A stretch of DNA of 64,000 nt from Paenibacillus macerans (GTDB lineage Bacteria; Bacillota; Bacilli; Paenibacillales; Paenibacillaceae): the NCBI RefSeq assembly GCF_900454495.1, contig NZ_UGSI01000001.1, forward strand, positions 2,170,001 through 2,234,000. The letters run 5' to 3'. The notes beneath the pieces were generated by a model that was given only the letters and a program-made list of their open reading frames with translations, was not told where the DNA came from and searched no databases. Made by a program: the position numbers and the translations under genes. Below are positions 1-9,234 of the stretch, piece by piece. Position 1 is the first letter of the stretch; every line of letters starts with the position of its first letter.

Positions 1-41
1 AAGCATCACCACCTTTACCTTGCTTTTAGACCGCCACATAC

Positions 42-57
42 TTGACCGCGCAGTCAA
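42..57. promoter_or_regulatory. TetR operator candidate, copy 1
   Basis: TTGACCGCGCAGTCAA is a near-perfect palindrome (arms TTGAC and GTCAA). The same arms recur at 835-850, directly upstream of the tetR gene. Its position near the left edge suggests that it controls a gene outside the window. The link to the TetR protein is inference. Confidence 0.5.
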
Positions 58-224
58 TAAAAACACAAAAAAATTAGACACCCCGATCTTGCAGTTCCGA
101 CGAAGAGCTTAAGCGGATTTGGCACGCTAACTACCTATGTCGCAGAGTGAAGGTCCGGCAACTTCAACCATTCACTCCACAAATCAGCATTCTGGGGCAT
201 TCTTGGCCTGACCCCTCCAGTCCA

Positions 225-815
225 TCAAGCATTCTCCGATGCCAGCAGGGCAATAGTCGAACGCAGCACCGCATCGATCCGCTCCCGGGAAGCGCCCGAC
301 TTCTCCATGACCTTCGCGCCGTTAAGCATGTTATTCAATAAAGCGGCAAGTTCCTTGCTGGTCTGGCGCGTCGTAATCATCTGCCGCTCCTGGCCGCTGC
401 GGATGACCCTCTCAAAGATGCGTTCGACTTGTTCGGACATCAACTCAGCCTCGCGGTTAACCTCCAGATCGTCGGCTCCAAATTCCAACACGGTATTGAC
501 CATAAAACATCCCCGGCGCATGGCCTCTTCATGCGGATAAAGCGCAGCTTCGCAGATGGATTCCAGTTTTCGCAAAGGAGGCATCTCCTCGGAGGCCAGC
601 TCTTCCAGGATGGCTACGCTCCGTTCGCGATACAAGGCCAGCGCTTTTAAAAACAAGTCGCGTTTGTCCTTGAATACGCAATATAAACTTTGCTTCTTCA
701 CTTGCGTCGTACGCGTCAAATCTTCGTAGGAAGTCGACTTGAAGCCTTTCGCCCAGAAAACTTCCATAGACTGGCACAGCGCACGATCGACATCAAATTC
801 CCTTGGTCTGCTCAT
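225..815 (-). CDS. TetR/AcrR family transcriptional regulator
   Basis: This 196-residue protein has the usual TetR length. The N-terminal 50 residues form the DNA-binding domain: FDVDRALCQSMEVFWAKGF leads into helices with TSYEDLTRTTQVKKQSLY and a FKDKRDLF segment, which is the classic TetR signature. The C-terminal helical half, containing RRGCFMVNTVLEFG, is the ligand and dimer domain; its ligand cannot be read from sequence. The ATG at 815 is the first Met before the domain, and its ribosome site is weak. A palindrome 20 nt upstream matches a second site near the window edge, so the protein probably represses itself and a gene to the left. In related bacteria such regulators often control small oxidoreductases, but that neighbour is not visible here. 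Confidence 0.9.
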   Translation of the reverse strand: MSRPREFDVDRALCQSMEVFWAKGFKSTSYEDLTRTTQVKKQSLYCVFKDKRDLFLKALALYRERSVAILEELASEEMPPLRKLESICEAALYPHEEAMRRGCFMVNTVLEFGADDLEVNREAELMSEQVERIFERVIRSGQERQMITTRQTSKELAALLNNMLNGAKVMEKSGASRERIDAVLRSTIALLASENA

Positions 816-834
816 GAATGCATCATATCAGTTC

Positions 835-850
835 TTGACCGCCAAGTCAA
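835..850. promoter_or_regulatory. TetR operator candidate, copy 2
   Basis: TTGACCGCCAAGTCAA lies 20-35 nt upstream of the tetR start codon and shares 14 of 16 bases with the copy at 42-57. The position fits autorepression. Confidence 0.55.
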
Positions 851-896
851 CAAATATTGGCGGGGACCAATCGCGTATCATTTAGAGTCCTTATAG

Positions 897-930
897 AATG
901 GCACCGAATCGTAATGATTCGGTGCCATTT
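897..930. terminator. Strong hairpin just past the glucanase stop codon
   Basis: AATGGCACCGAATC and GATTCGGTGCCATT form a 14-bp stem around a 4-6 nt loop. The T-run lies on the plus-strand side and is poor on the minus strand, although the only gene it could serve is the minus-strand gene ending at 932. It may act as a 3' stabilising structure or a weak terminator. Confidence 0.5.
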
Positions 931-931
931 T

Positions 932-2284
932 TTATTGAATGGAGAATACTTCTCTTTCCAACAATGCCTCCGGTTTTTGGCCGATCGGATCACTGTGGAA
1001 ATAATTGCGAATGACGCCATCTTTGACATAGTTGGCAATGGACACCATAATCATCCCTTGATCAAGTGCCAGATAGGCTTTAGCAAGTTCTCCTGTTTCT
1101 ACATTCACAGAATCATAGAACCCGTATTTGCCGTACATATTCAACTTTTTGAAAGTTTTGATGTTTTCCCGCACAGCATCGGGCGCATACTCCAGAGCAA
1201 GAAATGCAGCATGCGCAGTTACGGTCGCTCCGTCTTTATAGCCTGATGTACCCAGCGGTGTTGCCGCAAACTCACTGTATCCGGTCGGCGTTGCAGAGGG
1301 AGAGAACCCCCACGCAGGATAGCCTTTTTCCTTGGCATAGGCGATTTGCAGCTCTACATGACGTTTATTGTTTAATCCCAATGCTTTTGTGCCAAGCTCT
1401 TTTTCTTTCAATACGATTCCGGGCATAAGCCCTTCAAACATGCTTCCTCCCCAACTTGGCACAAACTTTACGCCATTGTATTCATAGTGCCCCTCGAAAA
1501 CGGTCACTCCATCATACTGCGCGTTTTGTCCTTGCGGAATCTGAGCTTGCCAATCCCATTCTTTCGGCAATGTACGATACATTTTCCACCAATGATCCTT
1601 AGGTACGTCGCCTTTTCCGATGGCAATATAGCTGGCCACGCGCGGTTCCGTGTAAAACATTCCGTAATGATGATCGGTCAGTTTGCCTTGAGCGACATCA
1701 TAGCCGCCGCGGAATTGGCCGACTTCCGGATCATATAACGGTGCATAATTCATGTTCTCAACCAGCTTGCTTGTTTGCCCTCGCAGCTCTTCATACGCTT
1801 GCCCGGCGACAATTAAACCTGCGGAAAGCCAGCCGTTATCCACCTGAGAGATAAATTGCCCCCAATCTTTCTTAATGGAACCGTCATCCGTGTTATACCA
1901 GTTGTAGAACAAGCCGTTCCATTTTTCCAGCTTTTCGAGCGTATTTAAAGTGGTTTGAATGCGCTTAACCGCTTCTTTTTTTGAAATAATGCCCAATTCA
2001 TGCGCTGAAACCGTACTCATCATATACATGCCGATATTTGTCGGCGAGGTATGCTTTGCTTCTTTGATTCCGTCTTCCGTAACGCGCACCTCATCATAAG
2101 TCATTCCCGTTTTCGGATCCGTATGGTCCTGAAAATACTTATAAGTCTTCATTGCAATCGCTTTCAATTCTGCGCGAAAAGCAGTTTGATTTCCGCCATT
2201 ACTGGCTGAGGCCAGCGGAGTTACCATCAGATTTGCTAAAAGGCCAACGATCAACATGAAACTAATGAGTCTTCCTTTTTTCAT
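932..2284 (-). CDS. Secreted GH144-like endo-beta-1,2-glucanase (glucoamylase-like fold)
   Basis: The 450-residue product begins with a signal peptide (residues 1-28, ending ASA-S), so it is exported. The mature part carries the signatures of the 'putative glucoamylase' domain found in GH144: TNIGMYMMSTVSAHELG (about 82-98), GLFYNWY (124-130), VDNGWLSAGL (148-157), a TEPRVASYIAIG segment, and SWGGSMFEGLMP. Family GH144 includes endo-beta-1,2-glucanases that release sophorooligosaccharides. That substrate fits the GH94 phosphorylase and ABC importer next door. The gene is monocistronic, with a TATAAT -10 box at 2329-2334 and a LacI-type operator over the expected start point. AGGAG precedes the ATG by 8 nt. 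Exact specificity is inferred from family and neighbours; the fold assignment is firm. Confidence 0.75.
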   Translation of the reverse strand: MKKGRLISFMLIVGLLANLMVTPLASASNGGNQTAFRAELKAIAMKTYKYFQDHTDPKTGMTYDEVRVTEDGIKEAKHTSPTNIGMYMMSTVSAHELGIISKKEAVKRIQTTLNTLEKLEKWNGLFYNWYNTDDGSIKKDWGQFISQVDNGWLSAGLIVAGQAYEELRGQTSKLVENMNYAPLYDPEVGQFRGGYDVAQGKLTDHHYGMFYTEPRVASYIAIGKGDVPKDHWWKMYRTLPKEWDWQAQIPQGQNAQYDGVTVFEGHYEYNGVKFVPSWGGSMFEGLMPGIVLKEKELGTKALGLNNKRHVELQIAYAKEKGYPAWGFSPSATPTGYSEFAATPLGTSGYKDGATVTAHAAFLALEYAPDAVRENIKTFKKLNMYGKYGFYDSVNVETGELAKAYLALDQGMIMVSIANYVKDGVIRNYFHSDPIGQKPEALLEREVFSIQ

Positions 2285-2311
2285 TCATGTGCTCCTCTCG
2301 AATTTTATTTT

Positions 2312-2325
2312 ATCGAAACGTTTCA
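2312..2325. promoter_or_regulatory. LacI-type operator A (glucanase promoter)
   Basis: ATCGAAACGTTTCA lies just downstream of a TATAAT box (2329-2334, minus strand), so a bound repressor would cover the transcription start. The same 14-mer, with 0-2 changes, occurs four more times between 9052 and 9304. Confidence 0.75.
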
Positions 2326-2381
2326 CTAATTATAATATCATAAAGATCTAAATTACACGGACAAATCTTCAATTTCTACAT

Positions 2382-2436
2382 AAAAAAACGCCAAGCGGTC
2401 ATACGAGAACAGGCCTCCTTGGAAACCGCTTGGCGT
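2382..2436 (-). terminator. Rho-independent terminator of the GH3-GH94-lacI operon
   Basis: ACGCCAAGCGGT and ACCGCTTGGCGT form a 12-bp perfect stem, followed on the minus strand by seven T residues. It lies 22 nt after the lacI stop codon. Confidence 0.85.
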
Positions 2437-2458
2437 ATATAGGCGTTGACGCGCCGGC

Positions 2459-3424
2459 TTATGCTTTTCCCACCGAATCGCCGTTGACCAGCGTCACGTA
2501 TATTCGTTCGTGCTCGACCGGTTCGCCGGCCAGCACCTTCAGCAACTGCTCGGAGGCCAGCGCCCCCCACTTGCGTTTGGAGTAATCGATCGTCGCCAGC
2601 CGCGGCACCGTGTATTCGGACAATTCGATGTTATCGAAGCCGATCACGTGAATGTCCCTGCCGATCACATAGTCGGTATGCTTCACCGCATCGTAGAGCC
2701 CGATCGCCATCTCATCGTTCAAGCAAAAGACGGCCACGGGAGAAGTGTATTCCCGAAGGATCCGCTTGGCGGCCCGTTCCCCGTCGGCTTTGTTGAAATT
2801 CCCTTCGATTTCAACCAGCTCCACTCCGTCGAAACGGTCCGCCGTCTGCTTCACCGCCTTCAGCCGCTGCTTCGAATCGTACGAGCCCTTCGGGCCCGTC
2901 ACGACGTAGAGCTTGCGGTGACCCTGCTCGATCAGGTGCTCGACGGCCAAAGCGGCGCCCGCCTTGTTGTCCAGCAGCACTTGATTGATGTTCGGGTGAT
3001 CCAGCTCGCGGTCGAGCACCACGATTTTATGCCCGAGATCGGCGTATTTAAGCAGCTCCTCGCTGGAAAACGTCTCATCCAAAATGATCGCCCCGTCGAC
3101 CATGCGCTCCGGTAGCAGACGATGGGACTGCTTGCCGCTGCACACGACCATGTCGTATTCCTTCCGGCTCAGCACCTCTTTGACGCCGTGCAGCAGGTCG
3201 CCATAAAACGCGCCGCTGAAGTCGGTTAAATATACGCCGATAATTTTGGACTCCCGGGTTTTTAAGGATCGCGCGGCAGCATTGGGCACATAATTCAATT
3301 GTTCGGCGACGGCGAGGATTTTCGCGCTCGTCTCGTTCGTGACTTTCGGGCTGCCGTTTAAGGCGAGGGATACCGTGGAGATGGAAAATCCGGCCTGTTT
3401 GGCAATGTCCTTAATGCTAACCAC
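2459..3424 (-). CDS. LacI family repressor of the beta-1,2-glucan locus
   Basis: The 321-residue protein starts with a typical LacI headpiece: VSIKDIAKQAGFSISTVSLALNGSPKVT, then the hinge helix NAAARSLKTRESKIIGVYL at about 50-68. The rest is a periplasmic-binding-protein-like effector domain, ending in VIGFDNIELSEYTVPRLATIDY. It is the last gene of an operon with GH3 and GH94 enzymes, 17 nt after the GH94 stop codon. Five copies of a CG-centred palindrome at both promoters of the locus are the likely binding sites, which would make it a pathway-specific repressor that also controls itself. The effector is probably sophorose or a short sophorooligosaccharide, by inference. Confidence 0.9.
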   Translation of the reverse strand: MVSIKDIAKQAGFSISTVSLALNGSPKVTNETSAKILAVAEQLNYVPNAAARSLKTRESKIIGVYLTDFSGAFYGDLLHGVKEVLSRKEYDMVVCSGKQSHRLLPERMVDGAIILDETFSSEELLKYADLGHKIVVLDRELDHPNINQVLLDNKAGAALAVEHLIEQGHRKLYVVTGPKGSYDSKQRLKAVKQTADRFDGVELVEIEGNFNKADGERAAKRILREYTSPVAVFCLNDEMAIGLYDAVKHTDYVIGRDIHVIGFDNIELSEYTVPRLATIDYSKRKWGALASEQLLKVLAGEPVEHERIYVTLVNGDSVGKA

Positions 3425-3441
3425 AAAATTTCTCCCCTCAA

Positions 3442-6400
3442 TTACATAAAGATTTCAACGACGTTATGATCCTTGGTCCCCGCCGACGCAAAATCCTGCC
3501 GGCTGAGGCGAACCCCGCCGCTGCGGTAATATCCGGGGTTCTCCCGGACGGGAACGTCCCGGCCGTTGATCCGCACCCGGCGTCCCTGGCCGTCCATGCG
3601 GTAAACGAAGCATGTCGGGACGCCCATCCAGACGAAGTCGAACCGCAGCCCGTCGAGATGCGGCGGGAGCACGGGATCGATGACGAGATCTTCCCCATGG
3701 CGGCGGAGGCCTAAACAGTTGGAAATCAGCTGATTCATGTAGATCCCCGGGCCGCTGGAGTAAATCCGCCAGCCGCCTTTCACCGGCACGGCGCCGCGCC
3801 GCAGCTCGTCAAACCGCTCGTCCGCTTCGTAACGGGTGGCGAATTTGCCGTCCGAGCTGCTGAAGTACGTATTGCTTTGCCGCAGTTCGGCGTTCGGCAC
3901 GGCCTCCTGCAGGCCGACCGGATTGATCATGTGCAATCCTTTCCAGGCTTCCTCGGCTTTCCCCAACTTGACCATCGCTTCGATGAAGCGGATATGGGCG
4001 TGCACGTACTGCAGCCCGATCTCCCGTCCGAAGTTGGCAGCCTGTTCCGCTCGCTTGAAATGCGCGCTGACGCCGCCCCGGTAGTTCGCCGGCCGGTCCA
4101 TCAGGCGCACCCCGTCCGGATAATACAGCTTTTCCTTGATCAGAGCGTAGTGCGCTTCCGCCTGCTCGGCGGTCAACAACTCGGCGATCATACTGCGCGT
4201 CATCGGCAGCAGGCGGTAGCGGATGCCCGTTTTCGTATCCGCCGGATGCAGCATCAGTTCGGCTTGCCCCGGCTCTTCCATGTACACGAAACCCGGAATC
4301 ACTTCGCTGCCCAGCATGTATTTGTTAAAATCGCGTTTGATGCCCGCCGCCAGGTCCGCAAGCTCGTCGGCCCAAGCCTGCTCCTCAGCCGGCAGCGCCT
4401 CCGCCAGCCCGCGGAACGTTTGGTACGTCAGCGCCACCGTCCAGCTGCTGATCATATACCGTTTGAGCTGGGCGTTGGCCGGTTGAAGCGTATCGTCCCA
4501 GTCGCCGTCCCCGTAGGACGACAAAAACGTGTCGTGCAGGAAGCGGCTGCGGATGAAGCCGATCTCCTTCTTCGCATGTTCGCGGATCGTCGCTGTTTCC
4601 GCAGAAGGCTCGAAGCCTTCCTTTAACGTATACGGAACTTCTTCATTGAGAATCCCGTAATCCCCGGTGGCCGCCAAATAATCGCCCAGCACTTTCAGCG
4701 GCCATACGATGATGTCGCCGTGGCTTTCCTCCTGCTGGATCCGGAAATAACCGTCGAACATGAACCATTGCGGCCAATTGCCGTCCTCCTCGTATTGGTG
4801 CGCATACACCGTTTTGAGGATGTCCTTGACCACCCCGTATTTTTGCGTGGCCAAAAAGTATTCCGCCGGTCCCTGGCAAACGTCGCGCGTTCCCCAGGCC
4901 GCCCCGCCGTACTGCTCCAGCCCGTGGGGCACGGAGAAGTGCACCAGCATGTTATGCGTGTACCACCAGGCGAGCGCGTTCAGCTTTTGCAGTTCCTCCG
5001 CGGCTTCGCCTTCCGCCGTCAAACGGAACCCGTTCATGACCCGGCCCAGAAAATCGCGGTAACGCGCGATCTCTTCCCGCTCCCCGCGGCCGGACAGCGG
5101 CGGTTCGCCGCCGTTCAGCAGCCCTTGCACGGTCAGCGTCCATTCCGCGCTTGGCTCCGTTTCCAGCACCACCAGCGAGGAACTGCCCGGCTCCGCGCCG
5201 GGAGCCAGCTTGCTTTCATCAAATACTTGGAAGTCCGTGCCCGCAACGTGCATCCGGTAGGCCAAATCCGGATAAACCGCAGCGGAAATGGCCGCGCGGT
5301 CGGCCCGGAACGTCAGCGTTCCTTCCCCTTGCTCCATCCGGTACGGCAGCAAGAATTCATGATCGTTCATGACGATCTGGTTCGTCACCAAATACCGGTA
5401 GGCCCGTCCCTTGGCGGAAGCGACGCGCAGCGTCAATTCCGGCGCTTCCGCCGCCGTATGGTTCGTCACGATGATCGTGTCGTCCGGCGTTTTATACGTC
5501 CAGCGCGCATAGTTGAAGCCCATCTCGAACATCGAAGGCATCGTCAGCAGCCGGTAAACCCCGTCCATTTCCACGTAGATCCGCTGCCCCGACGCCTTGG
5601 AAACGTTCAGCGCGTTCCGGACGTTCGAAACCAGTTTGTGGAACGATGTATTGCCGACCGCGATTTGTGAATTAAAAACGCCGTACATATAGGAGGTCGT
5701 CGTGATGACGTCCGCGTTCATCCGGTCATTGCCGCCGGACATCAGGATGATGCCGTGCGGGCGCTCCACCCGAAGCTCTTTTTCCTTCAGTACGACATGC
5801 TCATGCGTATCCGTGAAAAAAGACAGCAGCGTCCCGTTCTCGCGCTCCTCATGATGCCGGTGCGGGAACAATGTTTCGAGTTCGGCTTCATCCATCGGCT
5901 CGGTACCGAGCGGCTCGCCGATCGCCGCAGCCCGCGATGCCGGCACCGCCGCAGCGGCGGCATTCGCCGCCGAAACCGCGGCCGCTTTGGATTCAACATT
6001 GCGCCAAGCATCCTCTATCAGCTCTTCGTGCTCCAGCGCCTCGATTGCCGCGGGATGGTCTTCCTGAATCAATCCGTAAAACACGAACCGCGCCTCTCCG
6101 GACAAGATTTGCCGTTTCGACTGCAGGGCCGTGTACGCAAACTCGTATTGATAGATATCGCCCGCCAGGTCCGGCCGGGCCAGCGCTTCAGGCCGGTCGG
6201 TTTCCTTGTACGATAGCCCGAAAAACTGAAATCCGTCGGTCGAAAACCCGATGGCCCCCGTCAGCGAACCTTGCTGCAAATACGGGAATTTCCCCCGTTG
6301 CGGCTGGTTTTGCCGGGAACAGACAACCATTCCCCAGCGCGCGTGCCGGAAGACGGCGTGGTCGATGTATTGCGATAAGTACGCTTCATTGCTGCGCACG

Positions 6401-6798
6401 GCCCCTTGTTCGGCGATGCCGACATCCTGGCCGTATACGACATCGATCTCGTACGGGGTTTGCCCCGCCAGCCGGACGTCCCAAAACCAAACGCCCCGCG
6501 GGTCCAGCGTCAAAACGACCCGGCAGCGGATGCCCGCGGCCTCGCCGTCCCAAACAGCCGCCTCCGCGCCGCTTTTCACCCGGCCGTTCGAGCGGACGCC
6601 GAGCAGGGGAAGCGCTTGGATGCCTTCCGGCCGGTGCAGCCGCAAATAAAGATTGTTCAGCGAGCCTTCCACCGGACCGGACAACAGCTGGTTGATCATC
6701 GTTTCCCGGTATTTCATTTCGTACATATCGCCGCTATTCCATAACGCAAAGGCCAAATCCCCCGCTTGAAGGACCGTTTTCGCCTCCATTTCCGCCAT
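3442..6798 (-). CDS. GH94 1,2-beta-oligoglucan phosphorylase
   Basis: At about 1,118 residues the protein is far longer than cellobiose phosphorylase (about 800) and matches the size of 1,2-beta-oligoglucan phosphorylase (SOGP) such as Listeria Lin1839. It has an N-terminal beta-sandwich region (ALWNSGDMYEMKYRETMINQ near the start), a linker rich in Ala at about 280-300, and an alpha/alpha-barrel with GTRDVCQGPAEY and GDGDWDDTLQPAN (near 766), whose Asp is the expected general acid. The reaction would be phosphorolysis of beta-1,2-glucooligosaccharides to glucose 1-phosphate in the cytoplasm; no signal peptide is present. I chose the ATG at 6798 because GAGGGAG sits 8 nt upstream; an in-frame ATG at 6819 has no such site. 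It follows the GH3 gene by 45 nt. Confidence 0.85.
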   Translation of the reverse strand: MAEMEAKTVLQAGDLAFALWNSGDMYEMKYRETMINQLLSGPVEGSLNNLYLRLHRPEGIQALPLLGVRSNGRVKSGAEAAVWDGEAAGIRCRVVLTLDPRGVWFWDVRLAGQTPYEIDVVYGQDVGIAEQGAVRSNEAYLSQYIDHAVFRHARWGMVVCSRQNQPQRGKFPYLQQGSLTGAIGFSTDGFQFFGLSYKETDRPEALARPDLAGDIYQYEFAYTALQSKRQILSGEARFVFYGLIQEDHPAAIEALEHEELIEDAWRNVESKAAAVSAANAAAAAVPASRAAAIGEPLGTEPMDEAELETLFPHRHHEERENGTLLSFFTDTHEHVVLKEKELRVERPHGIILMSGGNDRMNADVITTTSYMYGVFNSQIAVGNTSFHKLVSNVRNALNVSKASGQRIYVEMDGVYRLLTMPSMFEMGFNYARWTYKTPDDTIIVTNHTAAEAPELTLRVASAKGRAYRYLVTNQIVMNDHEFLLPYRMEQGEGTLTFRADRAAISAAVYPDLAYRMHVAGTDFQVFDESKLAPGAEPGSSSLVVLETEPSAEWTLTVQGLLNGGEPPLSGRGEREEIARYRDFLGRVMNGFRLTAEGEAAEELQKLNALAWWYTHNMLVHFSVPHGLEQYGGAAWGTRDVCQGPAEYFLATQKYGVVKDILKTVYAHQYEEDGNWPQWFMFDGYFRIQQEESHGDIIVWPLKVLGDYLAATGDYGILNEEVPYTLKEGFEPSAETATIREHAKKEIGFIRSRFLHDTFLSSYGDGDWDDTLQPANAQLKRYMISSWTVALTYQTFRGLAEALPAEEQAWADELADLAAGIKRDFNKYMLGSEVIPGFVYMEEPGQAELMLHPADTKTGIRYRLLPMTRSMIAELLTAEQAEAHYALIKEKLYYPDGVRLMDRPANYRGGVSAHFKRAEQAANFGREIGLQYVHAHIRFIEAMVKLGKAEEAWKGLHMINPVGLQEAVPNAELRQSNTYFSSSDGKFATRYEADERFDELRRGAVPVKGGWRIYSSGPGIYMNQLISNCLGLRRHGEDLVIDPVLPPHLDGLRFDFVWMGVPTCFVYRMDGQGRRVRINGRDVPVRENPGYYRSGGVRLSRQDFASAGTKDHNVVEIFM

Positions 6799-6843
6799 AA
6801 TCCCCACTCCCTCATTCATTTATTTCTATAGGCTATAAGCAAG

Positions 6844-9009
6844 CTATAAGCGCAGACTGAAGCGCAGGCCCGCCGCGTCTCTGCTGTTGGGTCCGACGTA
6901 AACGAGAAAATCCCCCGCGTCGCTTGCAAAAGTCAAATCGGCATGATGGTAACGCAGCTGCGGCTCTGTCAGCGCAAACGCCACTTCCCGGGCCTCCCCC
7001 GGCTGCAGCAGGATTTTGCGGAAATCCTTCAGCTCTTTGACCGGACGCACCACATCCCCCGCCAAATCGCGAACGTACAGCTGCACCGTTTCTTCGGCAG
7101 CCACGGCTCCGGTATTGGTCACCTTCACCTTGATCGTCAGCGGCCGGTCCGGGGTCATTTCGGGCGACGACAGCTCGGGTTCGCCGTAAGCGAACGCGGT
7201 ATAGCTCAGACCGTATCCGAACGGATACAACGGTTCGTTGGGCATGTCCAGATACTGCGACACGTAACGCACCTGCGCGTCCGGCGCATCCTTGGGGCGG
7301 CCGGTATTGAAACTGTTATAGTAAACCGGGATCTGTCCCGCCGCATAGGGAAAAGACATCGTCAGCCGGCCTGCAGGCTGCACGTCGCCGAACAGCAGGT
7401 CGGCGATCGCGTGGCCGCCTTCGCTGCCGGGGAACCAGGCCTCGAGCACGGCATCGGCGCGGTCCGCTACGCCGTGCAGGTCAAGCGGCCGGCCGTTGAA
7501 CAGCACGGCCGCCATCGGCTTGCCGAGCTCGGCGAGACGTTCGATCAGCGCCAGCTGCGCCTGCGGCAGCCGGATATCTCCCCGGCAGCCCGCTTCGCCG
7601 CTCATCTCGGAGCTTTCGCCCAGCGCCAGCACGATGACGTCGGCGCCTTCCGCCGCCCGAAGCGCCGCTGCGAGCTGCCGGGGGCTGGCCTCCTCGATGC
7701 CGCAGCCTTCGGCGACGGCGATACGGCCCGTGCCGATCTTGGCGGCGATGCCGTCGTGCAAACGGACCGCGGCCTCGGTCGACCCATGCCACGACCACGG
7801 CCCAAGAATGTCTCCGCTTTGGGCGAACGGACCGATCAGCGCGATGGATTGATCGCGCCGCAGCGGGAGCACCCCTTCGTTTTTTAGCAAAACGCAGGAT
7901 TTCGCCGCCAGCTCGCGCGAAACGGCCCGATGCTCGCCGCAAAACACGATTTCCGCTTCCCGCGCCGGATCGGCTCCGCGATACGGATTGTCGAACAATC
8001 CCAGCTTTTGCTTGAGCTGCAAAATCCGCAGCACGGCTTCGTCGATCAGCTTTTCCTCGATGACGCCGTTTTCCGCCAGCTCCGCCAAATGCTTCATATA
8101 GCAGGTCGTCATCATTTCGATGTCGATGCCCGCTTCGATGGAGCGCAAGGCGGCTTCCTTCTCGTCGGCGGCGGCGCCGTGCGGAATCAGTTCCTTGACG
8201 GCGCCCCAATCCGAAATGATCACCCCGCCGAACCCCCATTCCTCGCGCAGCAGCCGGCGCAACAGCCGTTTGTTGCCGGTCGAAGGGATGCCGTCCACCG
8301 TATTGAACGAGGCCATGACCATTTCGCAGCCCTCATCCAGCGCGGCTTTGTAAGCCGGCAAATAGTATTCGCGCAGCTGCCGTTCCGACAGGTCGACCGT
8401 ATTGTAGTCCCTGCCTCCTTCCGCCGCGCCGTAGGCGGCGAAGTGCTTGACGCAAGCGGCGACGCGGCTCGTGTCGTTTTGCAGGTCCTTGCCTTGAAAG
8501 CCCCGCACAAACGCCCGCGCAAATTCTCCATTTAAAAACGGGTCCTCCCCCGTCGCTTCCATAACCCGCCCCCAGCGCGGATCGCGCACCAGATCGGCCA
8601 TCGGGGCGAACGTGACGTGAACGCCCGAAACCGCCGCTTCCCGGGCGGCGATTTCGGCGCTTCGTTCCGCCAGCTTCAAGTCCCAGGAACAACCGATGGC
8701 CAGCGGAACGGGAAAAATCGTTTTGTAACCGTGGATGATATCGGCCATGATCAGCAGCGGAATGCCCAAACGGTTTTTACGCAAATGAGCCTGTTGAACG
8801 TTGATGGCTTCCTGCGCCCCCGACAATCCGAGCACCGATCCCGTATTCCGCACGGTTTCCTCGGAAACGCCCAGCCCCTCCATCGGGCCGGTGATTTCTC
8901 CTTCCGTCTTGGCCCCTTCGAAAAACGGCACCGCCAATTGCAGCAGCTGGCCGATTTTTTCCGCAAGCGTCATTTGCTCCACATAAGTCTCGATAGGTTG
9001 CCGCTTCAT
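6844..9009 (-). CDS. GH3 beta-glucosidase, probably sophorose-directed
   Basis: The 721-residue protein has the three-domain GH3 layout. The N-terminal TIM barrel holds the nucleophile motif GGVIISDWGAV (Asp267), preceded by KHFAAYGAAEGGRDYN. The alpha/beta sandwich has LLKNEGVLPL and ALIGPFA, and a C-terminal fibronectin-III-like domain starts near VKVKVTNTG. It lacks a signal peptide and so is cytoplasmic. In the Listeria innocua beta-1,2-glucan cluster a GH3 enzyme hydrolyses sophorose beside SOGP, and the same pairing is seen here. The open frame extends to 9117, but that part runs through operator B. The ATG at 9009, preceded by AAGGGTGGGG, is the likely start. It is first in the operon GH3-GH94-lacI. 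Confidence 0.85.
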   Translation of the reverse strand: MKRQPIETYVEQMTLAEKIGQLLQLAVPFFEGAKTEGEITGPMEGLGVSEETVRNTGSVLGLSGAQEAINVQQAHLRKNRLGIPLLIMADIIHGYKTIFPVPLAIGCSWDLKLAERSAEIAAREAAVSGVHVTFAPMADLVRDPRWGRVMEATGEDPFLNGEFARAFVRGFQGKDLQNDTSRVAACVKHFAAYGAAEGGRDYNTVDLSERQLREYYLPAYKAALDEGCEMVMASFNTVDGIPSTGNKRLLRRLLREEWGFGGVIISDWGAVKELIPHGAAADEKEAALRSIEAGIDIEMMTTCYMKHLAELAENGVIEEKLIDEAVLRILQLKQKLGLFDNPYRGADPAREAEIVFCGEHRAVSRELAAKSCVLLKNEGVLPLRRDQSIALIGPFAQSGDILGPWSWHGSTEAAVRLHDGIAAKIGTGRIAVAEGCGIEEASPRQLAAALRAAEGADVIVLALGESSEMSGEAGCRGDIRLPQAQLALIERLAELGKPMAAVLFNGRPLDLHGVADRADAVLEAWFPGSEGGHAIADLLFGDVQPAGRLTMSFPYAAGQIPVYYNSFNTGRPKDAPDAQVRYVSQYLDMPNEPLYPFGYGLSYTAFAYGEPELSSPEMTPDRPLTIKVKVTNTGAVAAEETVQLYVRDLAGDVVRPVKELKDFRKILLQPGEAREVAFALTEPQLRYHHADLTFASDAGDFLVYVGPNSRDAAGLRFSLRL

Positions 9010-9051
9010 TTCATCCCCACCCTTATTCATACTTAACGATATCACAAGATA

Positions 9052-9065
9052 ATCGAAACGTTTCA
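9052..9065. promoter_or_regulatory. LacI-type operator B (GH3 operon leader)
   Basis: ATCGAAACGTTTCA is identical to operators A and D. It lies 17-30 nt downstream of the minus-strand -10 box at 9083-9088 and upstream of the GH3 start. Confidence 0.75.
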
Positions 9066-9082
9066 ATTTACGGAATAAGTGG

Positions 9083-9111
9083 ATTATATATCGAATCCTC
9101 GAATACGTCAA
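9083..9111 (-). promoter_or_regulatory. SigmaA promoter of the GH3-GH94-lacI operon
   Basis: Reading the minus strand, TTGACG (9106-9111) is separated by 17 nt from TATAAT (9083-9088). This is a near-consensus housekeeping promoter facing the GH3 gene, with operator B directly downstream. Confidence 0.75.
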
Positions 9112-9138
9112 TTTCAATTGAATGCGATTTCATAAACT

Positions 9139-9151
9139 GTCGAAACGTTCT
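9139..9151. promoter_or_regulatory. LacI-type operator C (between the divergent promoters)
   Basis: GTCGAAACGTTCT is a one-base-shortened variant of the operator. It lies upstream of both promoters, where an auxiliary operator for looping would be expected. Confidence 0.5.
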
Positions 9152-9203
9152 AATATAATCAATTTAACATTTTAAGAAAATTTATATTGCCGAAAAAAAT
9201 CTA

Positions 9204-9232
9204 TTGAATACGATTACATTCTGTTTTATAAT
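9204..9232 (+). promoter_or_regulatory. SigmaA promoter of the sophorooligosaccharide ABC operon
   Basis: TTGAAT (9204-9209), a 17-nt spacer and TATAAT (9227-9232) face the binding-protein gene. Operator D begins 3 nt after the -10 box and would cover the start point. Confidence 0.8.
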
Positions 9233-9234
9233 GA

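Noticed and set aside
897..930. Plus-strand terminator
   Set aside because: The T-run favours plus-strand termination, but no plus-strand gene precedes it; kept only as a hairpin of uncertain direction.
4720..5670. 316-codon open frame opposite the GH94 gene
   Set aside because: It is an Arg/Pro/His-rich antisense shadow of a GC-rich gene, without ribosome site or family resemblance.
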